In this document: positions 41,676 through 49,627 of the stretch, one piece after another
Layout: each line of letters begins with the position of its first letter
Numbering within the stretch: position 1 is the first letter of the stretch
Source: an uncultured Clostridia bacterium
GTDB taxonomy: Bacteria; Bacillota; Clostridia; Christensenellales; UBA1242
Reading direction: 5' to 3'
Length of the DNA: 64,000 bases
Assembly (NCBI GenBank): GCA_949949035.1
Contig: CATLHJ010000002.1
Location: forward strand, 62,001 to 126,000
Program-made: the position numbers and the translations under genes
The notes under the pieces: generated by a model
What the model saw: only the letters and a program-made list of their open reading frames with translations
Told to the model about the DNA's origin: nothing
Database searches by the model: none

Positions 41676-43202
41676 TTGAACCGTTGGTATAAGTGGTGTG
41701 TTCTGTCGTTAATTACCTTGGTGGTAGGGATGGTTATGGTCGGTCTTGCCCCCTTAAAAACGGCTGCGTTAAACACGGTTAGGGCAACATCGGAATCCAG
41801 TTTAATTTCGGTGCCAGGCGCTTACGCTTTTTTACCCAGCGAGTTAGAAACTGATAGTTCCGTGGTGGGGGTTTTTTTAACCAAAGCCACTAAATACGGT
41901 ACTACGTATTTCGGTAGTGTTGACGCACATGACCTTTACGAAAACAATGGGGGAACCAGTTTTAACCCGACTTACACCGCCATGGTCAAGCATAACGACA
42001 TTTGGGAAGACGTGCCCGTTAACGCCCAAGGACAGTGTGAAGGATCATTCCGCATTGACAGTACTTTTGATATCGAAGCCTCGGATAAGTTATCCATTGG
42101 TTGGGAATTGGACGCTGATGCGCCGGCTGCCGTGTACGGTATTAAGTGTGCTTACCCTGACCCAGTAACGCCCGAAATCCACGAAAGTATTTTCTATGTA
42201 GTTTACACTGATGCTTGGACTTATTTGTCGGTCTATGACCAAAACGGCAGTCATTATCTTAATAATTTTGGGGGTGGTAGTGATCGCACATTGACGGTTC
42301 AGTTATCCTTTAATGACGGGGCTATTACCCCTACGTGGGAGCCAGTTAATGACGAAATAGATGATTCAGGAGTTTATTACGGTGCCATCAGTAAAAATGA
42401 GATTATTTCTTTGGATACTTTGCAATTTACCTTAAAAAGTATTACCGGTGAAAGTTATAACGGCATGATCAGCGTGCAACGAATACCGAACACGAATTTG
42501 GTCAGTTTAATTTTTGCCGATAACTTGGCTAACGGTACTTACGTTTTACAAGTTTCGTCAACAGTTGATGATAAAATTTACGGCGAATTGGTGATTTATA
42601 ACGGTGTGCGCAATGCAGGAATCAATTTATCACGGATTTGGATTTTCTTTATGGTAGCCGGTGGTTTGATTGTGTTAACGGCGGTAATTATGTTCTTCTT
42701 GCCGTTGTCAATGGCCAAAATTAACACCCGACGGGTCGATAAAGAAAATGCCCGCATCGCGCGCATGAAAAATCCGGAAGCCTACGCCAATAAAAGCGGT
42801 ACGCTGTTCCAGCGCCTACAAACTAAACTAAAAAAATTGGCTAATCGTAAGCAAAAGGACGGGGCAGCCACCGAAGAAGCAAAACCGCAGGCAGAACCTA
42901 CACCCGCGTTCAAACCCAAATTTACCGATCTATTACGGGAACGTCGTGAACAACGTGATGGAATGAACAAAGGGGGAAAAACCACCGCAACAACACCGGC
43001 CAATAATGCCACGCAAGAAGCTACTGGCAAAACAGGTTTTGCTTTCTTGCGTGACGACGATGACGATGATGAAATTGCTTCGTTGCGTGAAGTGAAGGAG
43101 GAAGTCTCCACGATTGAGACCGGTTCTTATGTGAAAGACGGGGTAACTTTTGCCAAATTAGACAGTTTGCAGGGTGAAAATGACGACCAAAACGGGCAAT
43201 AA
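41676..43202 (+). CDS. Secreted/membrane-anchored protein of unknown function
   Basis: This 508-aa protein has an N-terminal signal-anchor (about 6-32) and an extracytoplasmic beta-rich region (about 35-310). A second membrane helix (about 325-348) precedes a long cytoplasmic tail rich in Lys, Arg, Glu, Asn and Thr, with an acidic DDDDDDE run near 467. The start is taken as TTG 41676, preceded by GGGGGA. The Asp/Glu-rich exterior segment has no catalytic motif I can name. The gene overlaps recX by 23 bp. Confidence 0.65.
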   Translation: MNRWYKWCVLSLITLVVGMVMVGLAPLKTAALNTVRATSESSLISVPGAYAFLPSELETDSSVVGVFLTKATKYGTTYFGSVDAHDLYENNGGTSFNPTYTAMVKHNDIWEDVPVNAQGQCEGSFRIDSTFDIEASDKLSIGWELDADAPAAVYGIKCAYPDPVTPEIHESIFYVVYTDAWTYLSVYDQNGSHYLNNFGGGSDRTLTVQLSFNDGAITPTWEPVNDEIDDSGVYYGAISKNEIISLDTLQFTLKSITGESYNGMISVQRIPNTNLVSLIFADNLANGTYVLQVSSTVDDKIYGELVIYNGVRNAGINLSRIWIFFMVAGGLIVLTAVIMFFLPLSMAKINTRRVDKENARIARMKNPEAYANKSGTLFQRLQTKLKKLANRKQKDGAATEEAKPQAEPTPAFKPKFTDLLRERREQRDGMNKGGKTTATTPANNATQEATGKTGFAFLRDDDDDDEIASLREVKEEVSTIETGSYVKDGVTFAKLDSLQGENDDQNGQ

Positions 43203-43641
43203 TTTAACTGCTGGGGAATTATACGAACGGGCGGTAGCGTATATTTTGCGCCTGCCGAAAACCGAAAAACAGGTACGGCAATGGTACGCCAGAAAAACCA
43301 CTGATCAGGCCTTAATTGACGAGCAGATTGCTCGCTTGCAAGAGTACAATTTACTTAACGATGTCGATTATGCGCAAATGTACGTGGCGGGGAAACGTGA
43401 TAAAATGGGGGTTGGCATGATTAAAACCAAATTACGGCAAAACGGTGTGGCTCCCGCCATTATTACTGCGGCCGTGGCCGTTATTGACGACCAACGAGAT
43501 TTAGCAGTAAACTTGGTTACTAAATACTTGCGTAATAAAGAACGGACACCGGCCGTAAAAAGCAAGTTATTCCGTTGGTTGTTGAGTAAAGGAATAGATT
43601 ACGATTTAGGGGCGGAGGTCATTGATGAATATTGGTATTGA
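43180..43641 (+). CDS. recX: RecX family regulator
   Basis: This 153-aa protein is all-helical with the RecX three-helix repeat pattern (YERAVAYILRLPKTEKQVRQWYARK, LLNDVDYAQMYV, GVGMIKTKLRQNGV). RecX inhibits RecA filaments. ATG 43180 follows AGGG. It lies directly before acpS with overlapping ends. Confidence 0.8.
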   Translation: MTTKTGNNLTAGELYERAVAYILRLPKTEKQVRQWYARKTTDQALIDEQIARLQEYNLLNDVDYAQMYVAGKRDKMGVGMIKTKLRQNGVAPAIITAAVAVIDDQRDLAVNLVTKYLRNKERTPAVKSKLFRWLLSKGIDYDLGAEVIDEYWY

Positions 43642-43933
43642 TATTGTTGATTGCGAACGCTGCGGGGGTATTGTATCGAACAAAATCTTTGCTCCCAGTG
43701 AACTGGCGTATATTAACCAAAAAAATAATGCGCTGACTACCATCGCGGGGTTGTACGCCGCCAAGGAAGCCTATTGCAAAGCCAAAGGTACCGGCATCGT
43801 CAAAAGCCAGTTACCACAAATCGTGATTGCTCATGACGCCTTGGGTAAGCCGTATTACGCCAACGACCCGCAAAGTACGCTGTCGATTAGTCATACCGCA
43901 CTTTCGGCCGTGGCTGTTTGCCTGATTTTTTAG
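43625..43933 (+). CDS. acpS: Holo-[acyl-carrier-protein] synthase
   Basis: This 102-aa protein has the AcpS signatures IGIDIVD at the N-terminus, AAKEAYCKAKGTG (near 45), GKPYYAN and LSISHTALSAVAV. It transfers phosphopantetheine to acyl carrier protein. It is somewhat shorter than the usual 118-125 aa. GGAGG lies 9 bp upstream of ATG 43625. Confidence 0.93.
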   Translation: MNIGIDIVDCERCGGIVSNKIFAPSELAYINQKNNALTTIAGLYAAKEAYCKAKGTGIVKSQLPQIVIAHDALGKPYYANDPQSTLSISHTALSAVAVCLIF

Positions 43934-43967
43934 GAATTTAGGACTTTTTTACGTATATATAAGCATA

Positions 43968-45758
43968 ATGCAAAACAAAGGTTACCCCGAAGAATTTATC
44001 AAACGTGTTCGCGATGCCAGTAATATCGTAGATATTGCCAAAGGTTATTTGCCTTTGAAACAAAAGGGACAAGACTTTTGGGCTTGCTGCCCGTTCCACA
44101 GTGAAAAAACGCCCAGTTTTGCTATCAGTGCGCCAAAACAGTTTTATTACTGCTACGGGTGTCACGCCAGCGGTAATGTTTTCTCTTTGGTGATGAAGAT
44201 GGAAAATCTGTCTTGGCGCGAAGCGGTAGAGCACTTGGCCAAAAAAGCCAATATCGAACTACCGCAAACCGCGGACAACAGTGATTGGTTAAAGCTGCGA
44301 CAAAAAAAAGAAAAAATTTATCAGGCTTTAATGTTGGCTCGTGATTATTATTGTCGGACCTTGCAACGTCCCGCCAATCGGGCGGCGGTAGAATACTTGC
44401 ACCAACGTGGCATTGATGACGAATTGATTAAATTGTTCCACATCGGTTACAGTGACAGTTGGCAAGGGGTAGTTGATGAACTGAAAAGTCATGGTATCAG
44501 TGAACAGTTGTTGCAGGAAGCAGGCATCGTGGCCAAAAACGAGCATGGTCGAATTTGGGATGCACAATTTGAACGGATAACTTTTGCTATTCACGACGTT
44601 TATGGTAACTGTATCGGTTTTACTGGGCGCACCATGAAAAAGGATGAAAATTTGGCCAAATATAAAAATACGGCTGAAACCATGGTTTTTAACAAAAGCA
44701 ATATCGTATATGGCGTAGACGTGATGAAGGAAAAAACTCGCGGGCAGGGCATGGCGGGTTTGATTGTGGTTGAAGGTAACGTTGATGAAATTGCCATGGT
44801 AAAAAACGGCTTCCCCAATACAGTAGCGTGCATGGGAACCGCCTTAACTAAGTTCCACGCGGGAATCATAGCACGGTTTAGCCGCGTAGTGTACCTGTGT
44901 CTAGATGGTGATAATGCGGGGCAGCACGCCACTTTGAAGTCGATTGATGTTTTACAGAACGCGGGGTTAGCCGTAAAAGTGGTAGTTTTACCTGATGGTC
45001 AGGACCCTGATGAATTTTTGCAAACTCACGGGGCTGCGGCCATGCAAAAAATGTTGGCCAACAGTATGGGGGGGATGGAATTTAAGTTGGACTACTTAAA
45101 AAAACATAGCGATTTGACCAATCGGGTCGGTAAGGCCGAGTACCTTAATCAAGCGGTGGCTTTATTGGCAGAAATCCCTACTATTGCCGAGCGTGAGTTG
45201 TACCTATCCGATGTTGCCGAAGCGGTCGGGGTAACGGTGGAAGCCATACGCAATACTTTGCTTTCACAATTAAGTAAAAAGGAAACACCGATAAAAAAGA
45301 AAGATGACACTATATATAGTGGTAATTATGGTAATAACAACCACAATATACAAAAGCGAAAAGTTCCGCCTAAGGTATTGGCCGCCGAGGCGGTAATTAC
45401 CAAGGCCGTCTTGCATGATCGTGAATATGCCCGCGATTTTCCGCGGGAAGAGTTGCCAACCTTGCACAATGTGGTTTACCAAAAAATTGTTGCCGAGGGC
45501 TTGAAACTGAAAGACATATATGATATTTTAGATGAAAAAGAGTTAGCCATGATTGACCCGCCATTACTTGATGAGCGTACTGAACAATCGGCACAGGATG
45601 AAATAGCGGAATGGCAAGATTGTTTTAATCTCTTGCGGAAGAGTAAGTTGGAACAACAGCGGGACGCGGCTACCGATATTGCGACCAAAGCAAAGATCAT
45701 TAAACAAATTAAAGCATTAGAAAAAGCGATGCAACAGCAAAAAGTGGAGGACATGTAA
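43968..45758 (+). CDS. dnaG: DNA primase
   Basis: This 596-aa protein has the N-terminal CHC2 zinc ribbon (CPFHSEKTPSF...FYYCYGCHASG), the catalytic core with a TOPRIM fold (VVEGNVDEIAM near 268, CLDGDNAG near 311) and a helicase-binding C-terminal domain. In the VDE motif the usual EGYxD reads EGNVD. The linker near residues 448-460 (TIYSGNYGNNNHN) is encoded by a 30-bp sequence that recurs between def and fmt. dnaG precedes rpoD, the usual macromolecular-synthesis order. Confidence 0.96.
   Translation: MQNKGYPEEFIKRVRDASNIVDIAKGYLPLKQKGQDFWACCPFHSEKTPSFAISAPKQFYYCYGCHASGNVFSLVMKMENLSWREAVEHLAKKANIELPQTADNSDWLKLRQKKEKIYQALMLARDYYCRTLQRPANRAAVEYLHQRGIDDELIKLFHIGYSDSWQGVVDELKSHGISEQLLQEAGIVAKNEHGRIWDAQFERITFAIHDVYGNCIGFTGRTMKKDENLAKYKNTAETMVFNKSNIVYGVDVMKEKTRGQGMAGLIVVEGNVDEIAMVKNGFPNTVACMGTALTKFHAGIIARFSRVVYLCLDGDNAGQHATLKSIDVLQNAGLAVKVVVLPDGQDPDEFLQTHGAAAMQKMLANSMGGMEFKLDYLKKHSDLTNRVGKAEYLNQAVALLAEIPTIAERELYLSDVAEAVGVTVEAIRNTLLSQLSKKETPIKKKDDTIYSGNYGNNNHNIQKRKVPPKVLAAEAVITKAVLHDREYARDFPREELPTLHNVVYQKIVAEGLKLKDIYDILDEKELAMIDPPLLDERTEQSAQDEIAEWQDCFNLLRKSKLEQQRDAATDIATKAKIIKQIKALEKAMQQQKVEDM
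45311..45340 (+). repeat. 30-bp dispersed repeat, copy inside dnaG
   Basis: This stretch in the dnaG linker matches 53953-53982 at 29 of 30 positions. It includes the palindrome ACTATATATAGT at its left edge and flanks GTGGT...ACCAC. See the finding for the pair. Confidence 0.6.
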
Positions 45759-45760
45759 CC

Positions 45761-47320
45761 ATGAAAGATAAGGAAAAACTGGGAAAGAGTAAGGCGAAAG
45801 ATAAAACTGCTAAAACGCCAACCAAAGTGACAACAGTAAACGCAACCGCCAAAACAATGACGAAGACCGCCAAAGTGACAACGAAGGCTACCTTAAAAGC
45901 GGTGAAATTAAACAAGACTGCGGTTGTGCCTGCGGTACAAAAAACGTCCGTAGCTAAAGCAGCGGCCAAACCGGTAAGGGTGGCGAAATCTGTGGGTACC
46001 ACGAAAACTACGACAAAAAAGACCTTAAATACTGCATCTAGTGCTAAAAAAGTCACGAAAACCACTAAAAATACCACGGCCAAGGCGAAAAAAGCGACCA
46101 AAATCTTAAAATCGACGAACGGTGCTAAATCTATTGCCACTGATACCGTTAAAGCCAAAGCTGTTGTGAAATTGGTTAAGAATGTCAAACCAAGTAAATC
46201 CGAGGCTAAGGCTGACCTTTCCGGAAAAACTACACCATCATCGGTGGTGTCGACCGGTGAAATGCGTCCGGAAATAGCCGAATTGATTAACCGTCTATTG
46301 GAAATTGATAAAGGGCGTGAGATTAAAGAAGACAAATTGACCATGATGTTGATTGAACGCGATGCTACCGCCACTGATGTGGAAAAAGCCAAAAATATTT
46401 TAACAAATGCGGGGATAACGATTAAAAAAACGACCGAAGATGATAAAATGAACTTGGACGCGATTGAAAAAATTATGTCCGAAGCGTCAGTTGATGACCC
46501 GATTAAAATTTATTTGCGCGATATTGGGCGTTATAAATTGTTGACGGCTGAAGAAGAAGTTGAAATCGCTAAACGCATGGCGGACGGCGATTTGGAGGCT
46601 AAAGAAAAACTTAACCAAAGCAACTTGCGCTTGGTGGTGCATATCGCTAAAAGATACGTTGACCGTACACCCTTAAAATTACTTGATTTGATCCAAGAAG
46701 GCAACCTGGGCTTAATGAAGGCGGTAGATAAGTTCGATTATCGCAAAGGCTTCCGTTTTTCGACTTATGCCACTTGGTGGATTCGCCAATCGATTACGCG
46801 GGCCATGGCTGACCAAAGCCGTATTGTGCGCTTGCCCGTGCATATGGTAGAGACTATCAACCGTTTGGCTAAGACTACTAAAATGTTACAACAAGAATTT
46901 GGACGCGAACCAACTACTGCGGAATTGGCCGAACGTATGGAAGTTGCCGAAGAAAAGATTGAAGAAATTCGCCGGATCAGCCAAGATACCACCAGTATTG
47001 ATGCGCCGTTGGGAGACGAAGGGGATGGTACGATTATGGATACACTTTCCGACCCGTCGATTATTCAACCCGAGGACAATACTTTTAAGGAAGGCCTGAA
47101 ATCGCAACTGATGTTAATTATTGCGTCCTTAACGCCGCGTGAACAAAAGGTGATTCGTTTACGGTATGGTTTGGATGATGGGCGACCCCGTACTTTGGAG
47201 GAAGTAGGGCGTATCTTTGAGGTCACTCGTGAACGTATTCGCCAAATTGAAGCCAAAGCCTTGCGTAAACTGCGCAACCCGAACCGTACCCGTCGCCTGA
47301 AGGATTTTGTAGAAGCCTAA
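45761..47320 (+). CDS. rpoD: Primary sigma factor (RpoD/SigA) with Lys/Thr/Ala-rich N-terminal extension
   Basis: This 519-aa protein ends in a standard sigma-70: region 1.2 at DPIKIYLRDIGRYKLL (about 245), region 2 with RLVVHIAKRYV, GNLGLMKAVDKFDY and FRFSTYATWWIRQSI (2.3-2.4), region 3 and the region 4 helix-turn-helix ending EVTRERIRQIEAKALRKL. Before it lie about 155 residues made mostly of Lys, Thr, Ala and Val, like a histone-H1 tail, and a conserved-looking MRPEIAELINRLLEID block. The family usually has a short acidic region 1.1 here. It starts 2 bp after dnaG. Confidence 0.95.
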   Translation: MKDKEKLGKSKAKDKTAKTPTKVTTVNATAKTMTKTAKVTTKATLKAVKLNKTAVVPAVQKTSVAKAAAKPVRVAKSVGTTKTTTKKTLNTASSAKKVTKTTKNTTAKAKKATKILKSTNGAKSIATDTVKAKAVVKLVKNVKPSKSEAKADLSGKTTPSSVVSTGEMRPEIAELINRLLEIDKGREIKEDKLTMMLIERDATATDVEKAKNILTNAGITIKKTTEDDKMNLDAIEKIMSEASVDDPIKIYLRDIGRYKLLTAEEEVEIAKRMADGDLEAKEKLNQSNLRLVVHIAKRYVDRTPLKLLDLIQEGNLGLMKAVDKFDYRKGFRFSTYATWWIRQSITRAMADQSRIVRLPVHMVETINRLAKTTKMLQQEFGREPTTAELAERMEVAEEKIEEIRRISQDTTSIDAPLGDEGDGTIMDTLSDPSIIQPEDNTFKEGLKSQLMLIIASLTPREQKVIRLRYGLDDGRPRTLEEVGRIFEVTRERIRQIEAKALRKLRNPNRTRRLKDFVEA

Positions 47321-47328
47321 TTTTAACA

Positions 47329-47357
47329 TTGCTTAAATTGTCGACGCGTGGTATGAT
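47329..47357 (+). promoter_or_regulatory. Promoter, predicted leaderless
   Basis: TTGCTT (47329-47334), 17 bp, TATGAT (47352-47357), then 6 bp to ATG 47364. Confidence 0.6.
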
Positions 47358-47363
47358 AAAAGT

Positions 47364-48053
47364 ATGAATGCGAGTATTACAAAGTTGTTAACTGCCCAAA
47401 AAATTGATCACGAGCGTTTGGTCTTGTTACAGGCTTTGACGAAGGGTAGCGTCAAGGTAGAATTAGACAAAGCCAATCAAACCATTGTTGACTCCAAGAA
47501 AAATTTGTTACAGTTGGAAGCCGATGCTAAAAATTTGAAAGATAATTACGAAAAAGTGAGTAAAATTATTACCGAAACTTTGGCTTTAGTGAAACAGGCT
47601 AATCAAGCCCAAAGCCAAGATATGGGCGAATACGGCGATTATTTGTCGAAACTATCAATTTTGGAAAGTCAGTTGGCGGATATCGAACGTAAAATTATGG
47701 AAAAATCGTCCGCCTTTAAGAACGCTACCGTTTCCGTGGTGAAGGCCAGTGATTTTGTAAAGAAGAATTTACCAACTTATGAACAACAAAAACAGCAAAC
47801 TGACGTCCAAGTAAAGGCTTTGGAAAAACAGTTTGCGGAAGCGACTAACGAAGTCGATGAAAAATTGTTGGCTAAATACAAAGCCGCACGTAAAAGTAAG
47901 GTTGGGGATGTTAAAGACGTGTTGGTACCATTAACGGCTGATAGGCGTTGCCAAGGGTGCTATATGGATGTGCCGGCGGCCATTACTAGTAAAATCAGTG
48001 CCGATGGTTGGGCGCTTTGCGAAGAATGTGGAAGGATTATTTATAAAGCATGA
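47364..48053 (+). CDS. Coiled-coil C4-type zinc-ribbon protein
   Basis: This 229-aa protein has a long antiparallel coiled coil (about 5-180) and a C-terminal C4 zinc ribbon (CQGCYMDVPA ... CEECGRIIY), the architecture of the DUF164/zf-RING_7 family, which has been linked to nucleic-acid transactions in other bacteria. It overlaps the ligase gene by 4 bp (ATGA). Confidence 0.82.
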   Translation: MNASITKLLTAQKIDHERLVLLQALTKGSVKVELDKANQTIVDSKKNLLQLEADAKNLKDNYEKVSKIITETLALVKQANQAQSQDMGEYGDYLSKLSILESQLADIERKIMEKSSAFKNATVSVVKASDFVKKNLPTYEQQKQQTDVQVKALEKQFAEATNEVDEKLLAKYKAARKSKVGDVKDVLVPLTADRRCQGCYMDVPAAITSKISADGWALCEECGRIIYKA

Positions 48054-49354
48054 AAACTTTGGCACGGTTTGCCGATTTTTATCAAAAAATTAACGCCACC
48101 AGTTCGCGTTTAGCCAAAGAAGCCATTTTGGCAGAATACCGTGCTGATGATGCACTGCAAGAAGTGTTAAAATTTTTGTTCAATCCTTTTATCGTAACGG
48201 GCATCAGTGCCAAAAAATTGACCAAAGCGGTAACCATTGCGGGGCAGCCTTGTGGCAGCCTGCACGAACTCTTAACGTATTTTCAAGCTCATAACACGGG
48301 GCGCGACGAAGATATCGCAGTGTTGAGACAATTTACCGCAGACTTACCGGCGGAACAGCAAAACTTGGTTTACGGTTTAATTAAAAAAGATTTAACGCTG
48401 GGGGCCAACGAAAAAACGTTGAATAAAGTGTTTGGAGCGGGATTTATTCCCGCCTTTAACGTTATGTTAGCGGAGAAGTACGGCGAGAATCAAGACTATG
48501 TAGCGGGAAAAAAGTTTATTATTACCGAAAAATTTGATGGGGTACGCTGTATGTTGATTTTTAATGATGCGGGGGGACCGACTTTCTTCTCACGGGCGGG
48601 TAAGTCTTTTGATGATCTGATTGAATTGAGTGAAGAAGTACAAAAATTGGATCACCAGTTGGTTTACGACGGGGAGTTGTTGCTGGGTACTGACCAAAAA
48701 ATTGACAGTGCCGACCTTTACCGCATGACCGTTAAGGTAACCGCCAAGGACGGTGAAAAGCGGGGGTTAATTTATAATGTCTTTGATGCGTTACCGAAAA
48801 GTGATTTATTGGCTGGTTATTCGGCGATTCCGTGCCAACGCCGTAAAGCAATGGTCAGTAAGCAGTTGAAAAAATTGACTTTGCCACACGTGAAAAACGT
48901 ACCGATACTTTACTCGGGAACAGACGTGAAACAAATTGATACTATTTGTGATGAATACACCAATATGGGGCGCGAAGGGGTCATGGTTAACCTTGCCGAC
49001 GCTCCTTATGAATGTAAACGTACTAAAAATTTGTTGAAGGTAAAACGTTTTAATGCCGCCGATGTGCGGGTTTTAGACTGGGAAGAGGGCGCGGGTGCCA
49101 ACCAAGGTAAATTAGGTGCCGTGACCGTTGAATTTATTGCCCCTGACGGAAAACATTACCAATGTAAAGTTGGCAGTGGTTTCGCTAAAGAAGAACGAGA
49201 GTACTTTTTTGCCAATCCCTCGGCGATTGTGGGACACATTATTGAAATTGGTTACTTTGAATTATCAAAGAACCAAAATGATGACGGGTATTCTTTGCGT
49301 TTTCCGACTTTCAAATGTTTGCGCGACGATAAAGACGAAATTTCTATGCATTAA
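48050..49354 (+). CDS. ATP-dependent DNA ligase
   Basis: This 434-aa protein is an ATP-type ligase. Motif I EKFDGVR gives the adenylated Lys near residue 161. Motif III is VYDGELLL, motif IV is REGVMVN and motif V is LLKVKRF. An OB-fold follows (GKLGAVTVEF...). There is a DNA-binding-like helical region before motif I. Bacteria normally rely on NAD ligase, so this is an accessory ligase, of phage or repair type. No Ku gene is nearby. It is coupled to the zinc-ribbon gene. Confidence 0.9.
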   Translation: MKTLARFADFYQKINATSSRLAKEAILAEYRADDALQEVLKFLFNPFIVTGISAKKLTKAVTIAGQPCGSLHELLTYFQAHNTGRDEDIAVLRQFTADLPAEQQNLVYGLIKKDLTLGANEKTLNKVFGAGFIPAFNVMLAEKYGENQDYVAGKKFIITEKFDGVRCMLIFNDAGGPTFFSRAGKSFDDLIELSEEVQKLDHQLVYDGELLLGTDQKIDSADLYRMTVKVTAKDGEKRGLIYNVFDALPKSDLLAGYSAIPCQRRKAMVSKQLKKLTLPHVKNVPILYSGTDVKQIDTICDEYTNMGREGVMVNLADAPYECKRTKNLLKVKRFNAADVRVLDWEEGAGANQGKLGAVTVEFIAPDGKHYQCKVGSGFAKEEREYFFANPSAIVGHIIEIGYFELSKNQNDDGYSLRFPTFKCLRDDKDEISMH

Positions 49355-49370
49355 AATTGCATAAATTTGT

Positions 49371-49398
49371 TTGTCACGGTTAAATTTAATGGTATAAT
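49371..49398 (+). promoter_or_regulatory. Promoter of rpoZ, predicted leaderless
   Basis: TTGTCA (49371-49376), 16 bp, TATAAT (49393-49398), then 7 bp to ATG 49406. Confidence 0.6.
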
Positions 49399-49405
49399 TA
49401 TTATT

Positions 49406-49624
49406 ATGTTATATCCGAAAATTGAAGATTGTATTGCCAAAGCTGGTAACAGTAAATATGTTTTAGTGGCGATGGTGGCTAAACGTGCCAAGGACTTAAT
49501 CACGCGTAACGCGGGACAATTTACCGCCGGTAAGGAAAAACAAATTTCTTACGCTATGCGGGAAGTCATGGACGGGCGCATGGTACCCGTTTATGGCGCT
49601 AATCAAGTGGTTAATGCTAAATAA
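49406..49624 (+). CDS. rpoZ: RNA polymerase omega subunit
   Basis: This 72-aa protein matches the omega core: MLYPKIEDCIAKAG, KYVLVAMVAKRAKDLI and a C-terminal AMREVMDGR. A longer frame from 49367 would overlap the promoter, so ATG 49406 is chosen. priA begins 3 bp after the stop, matching the Bacillus rpoZ...priA neighbourhood. Confidence 0.88.
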   Translation: MLYPKIEDCIAKAGNSKYVLVAMVAKRAKDLITRNAGQFTAGKEKQISYAMREVMDGRMVPVYGANQVVNAK

Positions 49625-49627
49625 TCT

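Noticed and set aside
45709-46392. Long hydrophobic minus-strand frame opposite the rpoD N-terminus
   Set aside because: It is the antisense of Lys/Thr/Ala codons (giving Phe/Val/Ala) and has no start signal; a composition artefact.
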